Shown: piece by piece, positions 1-7,741 of the stretch
Layout of the letters: each line of letters starts with the position of its first letter
How positions within the stretch are numbered: position 1 is the first letter of the stretch
Assembly (NCBI GenBank): GCA_963699495.1
Contig: CAVOUB010000005.1
Span: 434,001 to 498,000, forward strand
Direction of reading: 5' to 3'
Length of the DNA stretch: 64,000 nucleotides
Source: JAIBJN01 sp963699495
GTDB lineage: Bacteria > Actinomycetota > Thermoleophilia > Gaiellales > Gaiellaceae
Made by a program: the position numbers and the translations under genes
Notes under the pieces: model-generated
Told to the model about the DNA's origin: nothing
Database searches by the model: none
What the model saw: only the letters and a program-made list of their open reading frames with translations

Positions 1-156
1 CAACTCGGGCCGTTCCGGCGGATCGGCCGGTCGCCAGCCGTACCGCCACAACCGCCGACCATGCTCGTTCACGGCAGCAGCAGCGCCCGGCGTGGCAGCG
101 GGTTGGCAGCGCGACACGACAGAGTCGAGTCGACACAGCAAGCGAAAGGAGCAGCA

Positions 157-765
157 ATGGCTGACATGGAAAATGTGGTTGTCGTCGGGTTCGCGGAGCC
201 GAGCAAGGCGTATCAGGCGCTGACCGCGCTCAAGCAGTGTGACGCGGAGGGTCGCATCGCGCTGCGGTCGGCCGCCGTCGTCGAGCGCGCGTCCACCGGC
301 GAGCTGCGCATCCCCGAGGGCACCGACAACGTGGGTCTCGTCGGGACGGCGAGCGGTTCGCTGATGGGCATGCTCATCGGCGTTCTGGGCGGCCCGGTCG
401 GCGTCCTCGTCGGCTGGGGCAGCGGCGCGCTGATGGGCAGCTTGTTCGACATCGCTCGCGTCGAGAAGTCCGACGAGGCGCTCGCCGTTCTCGGCAGGGC
501 CATTCCGCCGGATTCGACCGCGGTGATCGCGGGCGTGGAGGAGCCGGCTGTCGAGGTGATCGACGGCGAGATGGCCAAGCTTGGCGGCGAAGTGACCCGC
601 CAGCCGCTCGACGAGGTCATGAGCGAGCTCGAGGCGGCCGAGTATGCCGCCGAGGTCGCCGCGGACGAAGCGCGGCGAGCACTGCGCGAAGAGCGCAAGG
701 CCAAGGTCAGCGCGGACTTCAACGAGCGTGTGGGGAAGATGAAGGAGAAGCTCCACGTCTCCTGA
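157..765 (+). CDS. DUF1269 domain protein with glycine-rich membrane hairpin
   Basis: A protein of about 202 residues. The start at 157 is chosen because AAAGGAG lies six bases upstream; a longer in-frame extension back to 61 has no ribosome site and low-complexity sequence. The first 60 residues look like a small alpha/beta fold. Residues about 60-100 form a Gly-rich hydrophobic hairpin (repeated GxLMG and GVLVG motifs), and the rest is a charged, Ala-rich helical tail. This architecture is that of DUF1269 proteins, whose biochemical role is not established; they often accompany stress and membrane genes. A strong hairpin follows at once, so it is probably transcribed as a single gene. Family call good, function unknown. 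Confidence 0.8.
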   Translation: MADMENVVVVGFAEPSKAYQALTALKQCDAEGRIALRSAAVVERASTGELRIPEGTDNVGLVGTASGSLMGMLIGVLGGPVGVLVGWGSGALMGSLFDIARVEKSDEALAVLGRAIPPDSTAVIAGVEEPAVEVIDGEMAKLGGEVTRQPLDEVMSELEAAEYAAEVAADEARRALREERKAKVSADFNERVGKMKEKLHVS

Positions 766-772
766 CGATCGT

Positions 773-812
773 CGAGGGCCCGCCGCCGGCCTTCGCCGGC
801 GGCGGGCCCTCG
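773..812 (+). terminator. Perfect 18-bp hairpin between DUF1269 gene and transporter
   Basis: An 18-bp perfect inverted repeat (773-790 with 795-812) closes on a CTTC tetraloop right after the DUF1269 stop codon. No T-run follows, so it is a GC-rich hairpin terminator of the actinobacterial type or an RNA-stabilising stem. The ribosome site of the next gene starts only a few bases further on. Confidence 0.6.
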
Positions 813-833
813 AAACCAGGGAAGGAGCACGTC

Positions 834-1952
834 GTGCACACCGATCCGTACGACGAGCAGATGACCGTGGCGAAGTCGGGTTTGCGGGGAGGGGAGGAAG
901 CTCGCACCGCGCTCGAGGTCTCGGTCTCGATCCGAACCATCCTGCTCGTCGCGGGCGTCGTCGCCGTAGCCTGGGCGCTGGCGTCGATCGCGAATGTCCT
1001 GCTCGTCATCTTCGTCTCCGTCTTCAGCATCGCCGTCCTCTCGCCCGTGGTGACCGTGATGGAGCGGCGGCTGGGCTGGAGTCGGAGGCTGTGCTCAGTA
1101 GTGATCGTGCTGGCGATCATGATCGTCCTCGCGGCCGTCGTGCTGATCGTGGCGCAGGCGATCGTCAGCGGTGTGCGCGACTTCAGTGACGACCTGCCGC
1201 GGCTCGTCGACGACGCCAGGCAGAGCGATCTGGGCAGATCCATAACTGGCGGGAACAACGCGCTCGAGACGTTGGCGCAGCACACGAGCGAGATCACGCG
1301 CGGCGTGGACAAGGTTTCAGGCGGTGTCGCGGACGTCGGCGTGTCCGCGTTCGGCGCGGTGACCCTCGTTCTCTCGGTGATGTTCCTGACGCTGTTCGGG
1401 CTGGCCGACGAACGGCGAGTACGAGAGTGGGTCGGGGGGCTGCTCTACCGGCACGATCGCGAGCGCTTCCTGCAGGTCGCCGACCGGATCGTCCAGACTA
1501 CCTCGCGCTACATGCTCGGCAATCTGGCCATCTCGGTGATTTGCGGCACGGTCTACGGCGTCACCGCGGTGATCCTCGACGTTCCATACCCGCTCGCGCT
1601 GGCGGTGATCGCAGCGATCCTCGACCTGATCCCCAGCATCGGGGCCACCATTGCCGGCATCGTGGTCTCGCTAGTCGCGCTCTCGGTCAGCCCGACAGTG
1701 TTCATCATCTTCCTGATCGTGATGGTCGTCTACCAGCAGATCGAGAATTACATCCTGCAGCCGACGATCATCGGCAAGGCGGCCCGGATCTCCGGGTTCA
1801 CCGTGCTCGCGAGCGTCCTGGTTTTTGGAGCGCTCTTCGGGCTCATCGGGGCGATCATCGGCGTGCCGATCGCGGCCGGAATTCAGATCGTCGTGGACGA
1901 GCTGACTGCGGGGAGGAGAGCCCGCATCGCCGGCGCGGACGCCGCCGGGTAG
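834..1952 (+). CDS. AI-2E family transporter (PerM/YdiK-like permease)
   Basis: 372 residues, GTG start preceded by GGAAGGAG. Membrane segments are visible at about residues 35-60, 70-90 and 95-125, then a long soluble loop (about 130-180), then a membrane bundle in the C-terminal half. Two family hallmarks are present: DLIPSIGATIAG near residue 262 and the QQIENYILQPTIIGKA block near 300. Members of this family (Pfam AI-2E_transport) export small molecules such as autoinducer-2 or act as Na+/H+ antiporters; the substrate cannot be read from sequence. It stands alone between a hairpin and the pyrophosphatase gene. Confident in family, not in substrate. Confidence 0.88.
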   Translation: MHTDPYDEQMTVAKSGLRGGEEARTALEVSVSIRTILLVAGVVAVAWALASIANVLLVIFVSVFSIAVLSPVVTVMERRLGWSRRLCSVVIVLAIMIVLAAVVLIVAQAIVSGVRDFSDDLPRLVDDARQSDLGRSITGGNNALETLAQHTSEITRGVDKVSGGVADVGVSAFGAVTLVLSVMFLTLFGLADERRVREWVGGLLYRHDRERFLQVADRIVQTTSRYMLGNLAISVICGTVYGVTAVILDVPYPLALAVIAAILDLIPSIGATIAGIVVSLVALSVSPTVFIIFLIVMVVYQQIENYILQPTIIGKAARISGFTVLASVLVFGALFGLIGAIIGVPIAAGIQIVVDELTAGRRARIAGADAAG

Positions 1953-2019
1953 AGCCCGCTGTCCGCCGGGGACGCGGCGTGCGGCCGTCGCGGACACGTG
2001 GCTTCGTAGACTGTGGCGG

Positions 2020-2509
2020 ATGGAGGCGACCGTCTTCGTCGAGGTGCCGATGGGCTCGCGCAACAAGTACGAGGTCGACGCCGCCACCGGGCACGTCGTC
2101 CTCGACCGGCGGCTCTTCACGTCGAATGAGCTACCCGGCGGACTACGGCTTCATCGAGGGCACGCTGGGCGACGACGGCGATCCGCTCGATGCGCTCGTG
2201 CTCGTCGGCGAACCGACGTTCCCCGGCTGCCGCATCCGCGGCCGGGTCGTCGGCGTCTTCAACATGACCGACGAGAAGGGGTCGGACGAGAAGATCATCC
2301 TCGTCCCGCTCCGCGATCCGACGTGGATGCGCGTGCACGACATCCACGACATCCAGCCCGAGTTCCGGGACGAGATCGAGCACTTCTTCCAGGTCTACAA
2401 GGACCTGGAGGACGCGAAGACGGAGACACGCGGGTTCGGCAACCGGGCCGATGCCGAGCGCGTCATCGAGGAGGCACGACGGCGAAAAGAGGAGACAGAG
2501 AACCGCTAG
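2020..2509 (+). CDS. ppa: Inorganic pyrophosphatase (reading frame broken by one base)
   Basis: Family I soluble pyrophosphatase, hydrolysing PPi to 2 Pi in the cytoplasm. The N-terminal part (GSRNKYEVD, then LDRRLF) is in one frame and the rest (YPADYGFIEGTL and the metal-binding DGDPLDALVLV) is in another. Removing one A of the pair at 2125-2126 joins them into a normal protein of about 163 residues with all expected catalytic Asp/Glu/Lys/Tyr motifs. Because the enzyme is normally essential, a sequencing or assembly insertion is more likely than a true pseudogene. Start ATG at 2020 has no strong ribosome site. Confidence 0.85.
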
Positions 2510-2626
2510 GCGCCGGCCGCGCGCCACCCGTCCATAGAGAGAGGCTCATCGGCTCTTGCTGCCCGAGCTCCTTCGCCGCCGGCGGCCTCCTACGCGACCG
2601 GGGCGAAGCGAACCCTAGATTCAGTA

Positions 2627-2652
2627 TCTGACGAACGGTGAAATCTGTCAGA
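2627..2652 (+). promoter_or_regulatory. Inverted repeat upstream of the aldo/keto reductase operon
   Basis: TCTGAC at 2627-2632 and GTCAGA at 2647-2652 form a 6-bp inverted repeat with a 14-bp spacer, 41 bases before the first reductase gene. The operon encodes a TetR-type repressor, so this is a candidate autoregulatory operator. Only the dyad is seen; binding is inferred. Confidence 0.35.
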
Positions 2653-2692
2653 CCGACGTTGATACTCTCCTCTCGAACATAGGAGGATCAAC

Positions 2693-3697
2693 ATGAACAC
2701 GCGTTCGCTCGGCACCACCGGCCTCACCGTCTCCGCCCTCGGCCTCGGCTGTATGGGCATGTCCGACTTCTACGGCCCCACCGATGAGGCCGAGTCGATC
2801 GCGACAATCCGGGCTGCGCTCGACGCCGGCGTCACCTTGCTCGACACGGGCGACTACTACGCCGCCGGCCACAACGAACTCCTCATTCGCGACGCGCTCA
2901 AAGGACGTAACCGCGACCAAGCGGTGATCAGCGTCAAGTTCGGGCTTATGCGCGCCCCCGACGGGTCGATCGTCGGAAACGACGTGCGGCCGGCGGCGGC
3001 CAAGAACTTCCTCGCCTACACGCTCAGACGGCTTGGCGCCGACTACGTGGATGTCTACCGGCCCGGGCGCGTCTTCCCCGACGTCCCGATCGAGGAGACG
3101 GTGGGTGCGATCGGCGAGCTGGTCGAGGCGGGCTATGTCCGCCACGTCGGCCTCTCCGAGGTCGGGGCCGAGACGGTCCGGCGCGCGCACGCGGTGCACC
3201 CGATCTCCGATCTGCAGATCGAGTACTCGCTCGTCTCGCGCGGGATCGAGGAGGAGATCCTCCCCACCTGCCGCGAGCTGGGAATCGGCGTCACCGCCTA
3301 CGGCGTCCTCTCGCGCGGGCTTCTCTCGGGCCACTGGTCGAGGGAGCGGGAAGCGGCCCTTGCGCCGCATGACTTCCGAGCCTCGGCTCCGCGCTTCACC
3401 GGCGAGAACCTCGAGCGCAACCTGGAGCTCGTCGAGGCGCTGCGCGCAGTCGCGGCCGAGAAGGACGCGACCGTCGCCCAGCTCGCGATCGCCTGGGTCT
3501 TCTCCCGCGGCGAGGACGTCGTCCCGCTCGTCGGCGCGCGCACCCGCGAGCGGCTCGCCGAGTCGCTCGCCGCGGTCGACGTCGACCTCACCCATGACGA
3601 CCTGGCACGCATCGAGGAGGCTGTCCCGGTCGACGTCATCGCAGGCGAGCGCTACAACGCCGAGCAAATGGCGATCCTCGATAGCGAGCGGGGCTAG
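2693..3697 (+). CDS. Aldo/keto reductase, catalytic His replaced
   Basis: 334 residues, ATG with AGGAGGA eight bases upstream. It is an NADPH-dependent (beta/alpha)8 barrel of the AKR superfamily, length normal. Of the catalytic tetrad, Asp51, Tyr56 and Lys82 are visible, but the position of the fourth residue reads VYRPGRV around 122-127, so the usual His (QHR in the sister gene at 4323) is Gly125. The NADPH-binding C-terminal segment (VPLVGARTRERLAESL) is intact. First gene of an AKR - TetR - AKR operon; likely detoxifies or metabolises a carbonyl compound sensed by the TetR protein. Either a specialised subfamily without the His or weak reductase activity. Confidence 0.85.
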   Translation: MNTRSLGTTGLTVSALGLGCMGMSDFYGPTDEAESIATIRAALDAGVTLLDTGDYYAAGHNELLIRDALKGRNRDQAVISVKFGLMRAPDGSIVGNDVRPAAAKNFLAYTLRRLGADYVDVYRPGRVFPDVPIEETVGAIGELVEAGYVRHVGLSEVGAETVRRAHAVHPISDLQIEYSLVSRGIEEEILPTCRELGIGVTAYGVLSRGLLSGHWSREREAALAPHDFRASAPRFTGENLERNLELVEALRAVAAEKDATVAQLAIAWVFSRGEDVVPLVGARTRERLAESLAAVDVDLTHDDLARIEEAVPVDVIAGERYNAEQMAILDSERG

Positions 3698-3705
3698 GTC
3701 CCGCG

Positions 3706-4326
3706 ATGGCGGCCGAGACGCTCACGGCGGATCGCATCCTCGAGGCGGCGGAGGAGGTCCTTCGCCGCTACGGCCCCGCCAAGGCGAACGTCGTCGACGT
3801 CGCCCGCGCCCTCGGCGTCAGCCACGGAAGCGTCTACCGGCACTTTCCGAGCAAGGCCGCGCTTCGCGACGCCGTCACCGAGCGCTGGTTGTCGGAGATC
3901 TCGAAGCCCCTCGAAGCGATCGCGGCCGGGAAGGGAACGGCACCCGAGCGCCTCGAGCGCTGGCTCGACGGCCTCGTCCAAGCGAAGCGCCGTAAAGCCC
4001 TCGACGACCCCGAGCTCTTCGCTACCTACATCGAGCTTGCCGCGGATGCGCGTGAGGTCGTCAAGACACATGTCGAGATGCTCGTCGACCAGCTCGCGCG
4101 CATCGTCGCCGAAGGTGTCGCCGACAGCGCCTTCGCTGCTGATGACCCGAGGGCGGCAGCGCGCGCTGCCTTCGACGCGACCAGCCGCTTCCACAACCCG
4201 GCGCACGCGGCCGAATGGAGCGACCCCCAGATCGACGCCGCTTACGAGGGAGTCCGTGCCCTCGTCCTTCGCGGGCTCACGAGCTCCCCCGGAATCTCAC
4301 CGTCTACGAGGAAAGGCAAGGGATGA
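3706..4326 (+). CDS. TetR/AcrR family transcriptional regulator
   Basis: 206 residues, 8 bases after the first reductase and overlapping the second by ATGA. The N-terminal helix-turn-helix (about residues 10-55: VVDVARALGVSHGSVYRHFPSKAAL) is a textbook TetR DNA-binding domain. The C-terminal half is the helical ligand-binding and dimerisation domain (TetR_C-like). Lying between two aldo/keto reductases in the same operon, it probably represses the operon until a carbonyl substrate or related ligand binds. The dyad at 2627-2652 is a candidate operator. Ligand unknown. Confidence 0.87.
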   Translation: MAAETLTADRILEAAEEVLRRYGPAKANVVDVARALGVSHGSVYRHFPSKAALRDAVTERWLSEISKPLEAIAAGKGTAPERLERWLDGLVQAKRRKALDDPELFATYIELAADAREVVKTHVEMLVDQLARIVAEGVADSAFAADDPRAAARAAFDATSRFHNPAHAAEWSDPQIDAAYEGVRALVLRGLTSSPGISPSTRKGKG

Positions 4327-5318
4327 ACATGAAGCGGCGCAAGCTTCGAGACCTGGAGGTATCCGCCATCGGTCTGGGGTGCATGGGGATGTCCGCCTTC
4401 TACGGCCCCACCGACGAGGACGAGGGTGTCAAGACGATCCAGCGTGCCCTCGAGCTGGGCGTCAACTTCATCGACACCGCGCAGATCTACGGCCCGCTCA
4501 CCAACGAGCTGCTGGTCGGCCGCGCGATTCAGGGGCACCGCGACGAGTACGTGATCGCGACGAAGTTCAGTCGCCGCATGGATGACGCGATCCCGGGCGA
4601 CATGACGAGCGTCGGGCCGCAGAACGGCTCCGCCGCGCACGTGCGCAGGTCGATCGAGGGGTCGCTCGAGCGGCTCGGGACCGACTACATCGACCTCTAC
4701 TACCAGCACCGCGTCGATCCCAAGGTGCCCATCGAAGAAACCGTGGGAGCGATGGCGGCGCTGGTCAAGGAGGGCAAGGTCCGCCACATCGGCCTGAGCG
4801 AGGCGGCGCCGGAGACGATCCGCCGGGCGAACGCCGTCCACCCGATCACCGCGGTGCAAACGGAGTACTCGCTGTGGACCCGCGACCCGGAGGCCGAGGT
4901 GCTGCCGACCTGCCGCGAGCTCGGAATCGGATTCGTCCCGTACTCGCCGCTTGGACGTGGGTTCCTCGCCGGACGGTTCACCTCGCCGGACGAACTCGAC
5001 GCGAACGACTTCCGCCGCACGGGGCCACGCTTCACGGGTGACAACCTCGAGGTGAACCTGACGCTCGCGGCAAAGGTCAAAGAGATCGCGGCCGAGAAGG
5101 GCGTAACGCCGGCGCAGCTTGCGATCGCGTGGGTCCTGGCGCGGGGAGACGACCTCGTCCCGATCCCGGGGACCAAGAGGCGCGCGTACCTCGAGCAAAA
5201 CGCTGGTGCGCTCGACGTCGAGCTGACGGCGGAGGATCTGGCGCGAATCGATGCAGAGCTTCCCAAGGTCGCCGGCGAGCGCTACGACGAGGCCGGGATG
5301 GCGGCCGTGAACCTCTAG
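4323..5318 (+). CDS. Aldo/keto reductase with complete catalytic tetrad
   Basis: 331 residues. The start at 4323 is chosen because its ATG overlaps the TetR stop (ATGA); a second Met lies two codons on. Asp51, Tyr56, Lys81 and His129 (LYYQHRVDP) make the full AKR tetrad, and the C-terminal VPIPGTKRRAYLEQN is the cofactor 2'-phosphate site. It is clearly paralogous to the reductase at 2693 (same GLGCMGMS-FYGPTDE start, about half identical by eye) but keeps the catalytic His. Probably the active reductase of the operon; closest in style to the AKR13/YakC-like group. Substrate unknown. Confidence 0.88.
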   Translation: MNMKRRKLRDLEVSAIGLGCMGMSAFYGPTDEDEGVKTIQRALELGVNFIDTAQIYGPLTNELLVGRAIQGHRDEYVIATKFSRRMDDAIPGDMTSVGPQNGSAAHVRRSIEGSLERLGTDYIDLYYQHRVDPKVPIEETVGAMAALVKEGKVRHIGLSEAAPETIRRANAVHPITAVQTEYSLWTRDPEAEVLPTCRELGIGFVPYSPLGRGFLAGRFTSPDELDANDFRRTGPRFTGDNLEVNLTLAAKVKEIAAEKGVTPAQLAIAWVLARGDDLVPIPGTKRRAYLEQNAGALDVELTAEDLARIDAELPKVAGERYDEAGMAAVNL

Positions 5319-5459
5319 GGCCCGCCCAGTCCTCACGCGTCCACGCGCGGGCACTCGCGGGCACGCGCACGTGAAGGCCGTACTGAGTGAATCCCCTGCA
5401 AATAGGGGCAATCCTTCGCCGGAAAGGGGACCACTTCACCAACTGAGAAGGGGTCCTGG

Positions 5460-5479
5460 ACGTACCCGTTTCGTACCCG
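5460..5479 (+). repeat. 20-bp direct repeat, copy 1
   Basis: The sequence acgtacccgtttcgtacccg occurs here and again at 5708-5727, identical over 20 bases and itself containing a GTACCCG duplication. It lies on the left side of the tRNA fragment. Possible integrase arm-type site or remnant of an integrase 3' end; not proven. Confidence 0.5.
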
Positions 5480-5555
5480 TAAGCGCGTCTAGAGGGGTGC
5501 TAGAGCCGATGCAGGAGACTGCGCGATTCGACAAAACCCCTGCAAACAGACAAGA

Positions 5556-5598
5556 AAGCCGACGCTCGGACTCGAACCGAGGACCCCTTCATTACGAG
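5556..5598 (-). repeat. 43-bp tRNA-Thr 3'-half duplicate (attachment-site-like)
   Basis: Identical over 43 bases to 16265-16307, which covers the 3' half of the intact tRNA-Thr(CGT), from the anticodon loop through the T arm and acceptor strand to the discriminator. The 5' half of a tRNA is absent here. Tyrosine integrases commonly use exactly this tRNA interval as attB, and the orientation (fragment to the left of a minus-strand tRNA) is what integration of the 5.6-16.3 kb segment into the tRNA 3' end would leave. No integrase remains. Confidence 0.75.
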
Positions 5599-5707
5599 AG
5601 AAAGACGAGTGAGGAACGGGCGTCCACGCGCGGGCACGATCTCGCTGGAAATCGGTCTCTTTCGAGACCACTACCGTGGACGCGCGTGCCCGCGCGTGCC
5701 CGAGCTC

Positions 5708-5727
5708 ACGTACCCGTTTCGTACCCG
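5708..5727 (+). repeat. 20-bp direct repeat, copy 2
   Basis: Second perfect copy of the 20-mer at 5460-5479, placed on the right side of the tRNA fragment at 5556-5598. The two copies are in the same orientation and 248 bases apart. Confidence 0.5.
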
Positions 5728-5815
5728 CAACGCCACTCGAGAGCAGACGAGCAACCGACGCGACCCGCGGCCAGGATCTGCTCCACATAGCACTTGCTCA
5801 CAGGGCCGGACAACC

Positions 5816-6294
5816 TCAGAGGCGCTTTGGCCGCGGGGCCGCCTCGGAAGCGGCGTCCGCACGTCCTTCGACGTGCCTCCTGAGGCCGTCCGCCTCCTCG
5901 GCGGTCGCTCGCTCGAAGCTTCGCTTCAACCAGGGCGCAGCGGCCCGCATCAGGAGCGACTTCGGACGCAACGTCCAGTCGAAGGTCACGACGTGTTCCC
6001 GTCCCGCTCGGCTCGAGGAGCAGCTCGAAAGTCGAAGTCGGCGGCCTTCCATCCGCCCCGAATCCCCAGGCACCGGTGGGCGTCGAGCACCGTCACTTCG
6101 TCGGCCAGCGTGATCTCGCGGCCTCGCCACTCGAGCACCTCGCGAATCTGCGAGCCGACCTCCAGCGGCCCGTCCGAGACCTGTCGGAACTCGCGAAGAG
6201 ACGGGCGCCAGCGTGGATGGGACTCGAGGTCGGTCACGACCTTCCATACGTCGCTCGGCGGCCGGTCGATCAGGACACTCTCTGTGATCCGAAT
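5816..6294 (-). CDS. SRPBCC (START-like) family protein, frame disrupted
   Basis: A protein of about 158 residues is seen in pieces. The N-terminal part reads RITESVLIDRPPSDVWKVVTD, the classic opening strand of a polyketide-cyclase/START fold, and appears to use an ATT codon at 6294 behind GAAGGAG. The C-terminal helix (FDWTLRPKSLLMRAAAPWLKRSFERA) is in another frame. At least two indels around 6005-6040 are needed to join them, passing through an ELLLEPSG strand. Proteins of this fold bind hydrophobic ligands. It is the leftmost gene of the putative island and is divergent from the gene at 6447. Probably sequence errors rather than decay. Confidence 0.7.
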
Positions 6295-6446
6295 GGCGGG
6301 CTCCTTCGAAGATAGTCCGGAGATCGAGCAGTGATACGGCCGCGATGCACTCTCGGATCAGCCAGGGCGAGTGAGCAACCCGTACCCAACTCACCGACGG
6401 GCTCGAAACGGTCGAGCACGTCGAGCTGCCTCGGCCCCTCGTCCCC

Positions 6447-6863
6447 GTGACCCGAGCAGGAGCGGAAGACCTCGGACGGTGGTACTGGGAAGAGCTCGAG
6501 CGCTCCACCCGAGGGCTCGTTCGAGCCCGCGCGGAAGGAGCCGGGGTCCGGATCGTGCTCGGGGGCTCGCTGACGCTGCTGCGCTTCGGCGAGCCCGAGA
6601 TCGGGGTCGAGGGTCGCGACGTCGAATGTCGGTACCCGATCCTGGGCGGCTGTCTCGCGTCGCGTCCGGGAGGCTCGCTCGCGATCGCTCAGCGGGACGG
6701 CTCGCCACCGCAGCTCGAGGTCGCGGTGGCCGGCTATCACCCCAGCCTCGCCGGCAGGGGGTCGAGGTTCCATCGCGGGCTCCTCTACACCACGCTGCAG
6801 GCGCCGCTTCACCGGGCGATCAGCCGTCGCTTCCTCACCCGCACGGCCGTGAGACCTCGATGA
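6447..6863 (+). CDS. Conserved hypothetical protein in the light/lipid cluster
   Basis: 138 residues from a GTG; no good ribosome site is seen. The same frame stays open for 24 codons upstream without a standard start and encodes plausible protein (LTDGLETVEHVELPRPLVPV), so the true N-terminus may be longer. A central block (ILGGCLASRPGGSLAIAQR) and a basic C-terminus (HRAISRRFLTR) look conserved in style, but I do not recognise a named family. No membrane segment or signal peptide. It overlaps the next gene by ATGA, so the two are translationally coupled. Confidence 0.6.
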   Translation: MTRAGAEDLGRWYWEELERSTRGLVRARAEGAGVRIVLGGSLTLLRFGEPEIGVEGRDVECRYPILGGCLASRPGGSLAIAQRDGSPPQLEVAVAGYHPSLAGRGSRFHRGLLYTTLQAPLHRAISRRFLTRTAVRPR

Positions 6864-7729
6864 GGATCGCGGTGTTCGGAGCGTCGGGCGTGATCGGATC
6901 GGCGCTCCTGCCACGGCTCGCAGAAGCGCACGAGGTCGTCGCACTCTCGCGCCGCGCGCGCGAGGACGACGGGGACGTGCGCTGGCTCGTCGCCGACGCG
7001 ACCGACGAGGCGTCGCTCGGCGTCCTGGAGGGAATGGACGTCGCCGTCTACCTCGTTCACTCGCTCGGCTCTCAGAGCTTCGAGGCAGTCGACCGGGCTG
7101 CCGCCGAGAACGTCGCCCGCGCCGCCGGTCGAGCCGGGCTCCGGCAGATCGTGTTTCTCGGCGGTCTCGGCGACGACAGTCCGGAGCTGTCGCCGCACCT
7201 GCGCAGCCGGCACGAGACGGCCAGAGCTCTCGCGTCGGGCCCCGTCCCGGTGACGACGCTGCGCGCCGCGATGGTCGTGGGCGCCGGGAGCGCGGCCTTC
7301 GAGACGATCCGCGCGCTCGTCGACCGGCTGCCGGTGATGATCTGCCCACGGTGGGTCGGGGTGCCGACGCAGCCGATCGCGCTTCGCGACGTCACGGGCT
7401 ACCTGGCCGGCGTGTGCGGGCTCGAAGCCGCCTACGGCCGGGCCTTCGACGTCGGCGGCCCGGACGTGATGACCTACCGCGACATGATCGAGCGCATCGC
7501 GCGCATCCAGGGGAAGCGGCGACTCGTGCTCGAGGTTCCGGCCCTCACGCCGCGGCTGTCGTCCTGGTGGCTCCATCTCGTCACGCCGGTGAACGCAGCG
7601 GTCGCGCGACCGTTGATCGAGGGCCTGCGCAATCCGACGGTCGCCCGAACCGACGCGATCCGCGACCTCGTCCCGCTCGAGCTCACGCCCTTCGACGACG
7701 CCGTTCGTGAGGCCCTGAGCTCCCGCTAG
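6860..7729 (+). CDS. NAD(P)H-binding (NmrA/atypical SDR-like) protein
   Basis: 289 residues; ATG overlaps the previous stop. An N-terminal Rossmann motif (MRIAVFGASGVIGSALLPRL) and the strands that follow (VYLVHSLG, then IVFLGGLG) match atypical short-chain dehydrogenases of the NmrA/YbjT type, which lack the YxxxK pair of classical SDRs. C-terminal residues about 195-289 form the variable domain. Homologues of this kind accompany CarH/LitR, photolyase and cyclopropane-synthase genes in light-induced clusters of other bacteria (established for some Pseudomonas and actinobacteria), which fits the setting. Substrate unknown. Convergent with photolyase. Confidence 0.8.
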   Translation: MRIAVFGASGVIGSALLPRLAEAHEVVALSRRAREDDGDVRWLVADATDEASLGVLEGMDVAVYLVHSLGSQSFEAVDRAAAENVARAAGRAGLRQIVFLGGLGDDSPELSPHLRSRHETARALASGPVPVTTLRAAMVVGAGSAAFETIRALVDRLPVMICPRWVGVPTQPIALRDVTGYLAGVCGLEAAYGRAFDVGGPDVMTYRDMIERIARIQGKRRLVLEVPALTPRLSSWWLHLVTPVNAAVARPLIEGLRNPTVARTDAIRDLVPLELTPFDDAVREALSSR

Positions 7730-7741
7730 CCTCACGGTCGA

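Larger units (their letters stand above)
5319..5815. other. Gene-free repeat-rich segment holding a tRNA-derived attachment-like site
   Basis: No convincing protein gene is present. The segment contains the 43-bp tRNA-Thr 3' fragment (5556-5598) flanked on each side by short repeated modules: an 18-bp repeat at 5337-5354 and 5620-5637 (core CCACGCGCGGGCAC), and a 20-bp repeat at 5460-5479 and 5708-5727. An inverted, partly matching copy of the 18-mer lies near 5673-5700. CCCCTGCAAA also occurs twice (near 5394 and 5538). Such stacked short repeats around a tRNA fragment resemble the arm and core region of an integrase attachment site. No integrase gene is visible here on either strand. Confidence 0.55.

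Noticed and set aside
5371..5790. Open frame reading ...RRSDSNRGPLHYE... as a protein
   Set aside because: This peptide is the antisense translation of the tRNA-Thr 3' half and recurs at 16192-16310; it is a tRNA artefact, not a gene.
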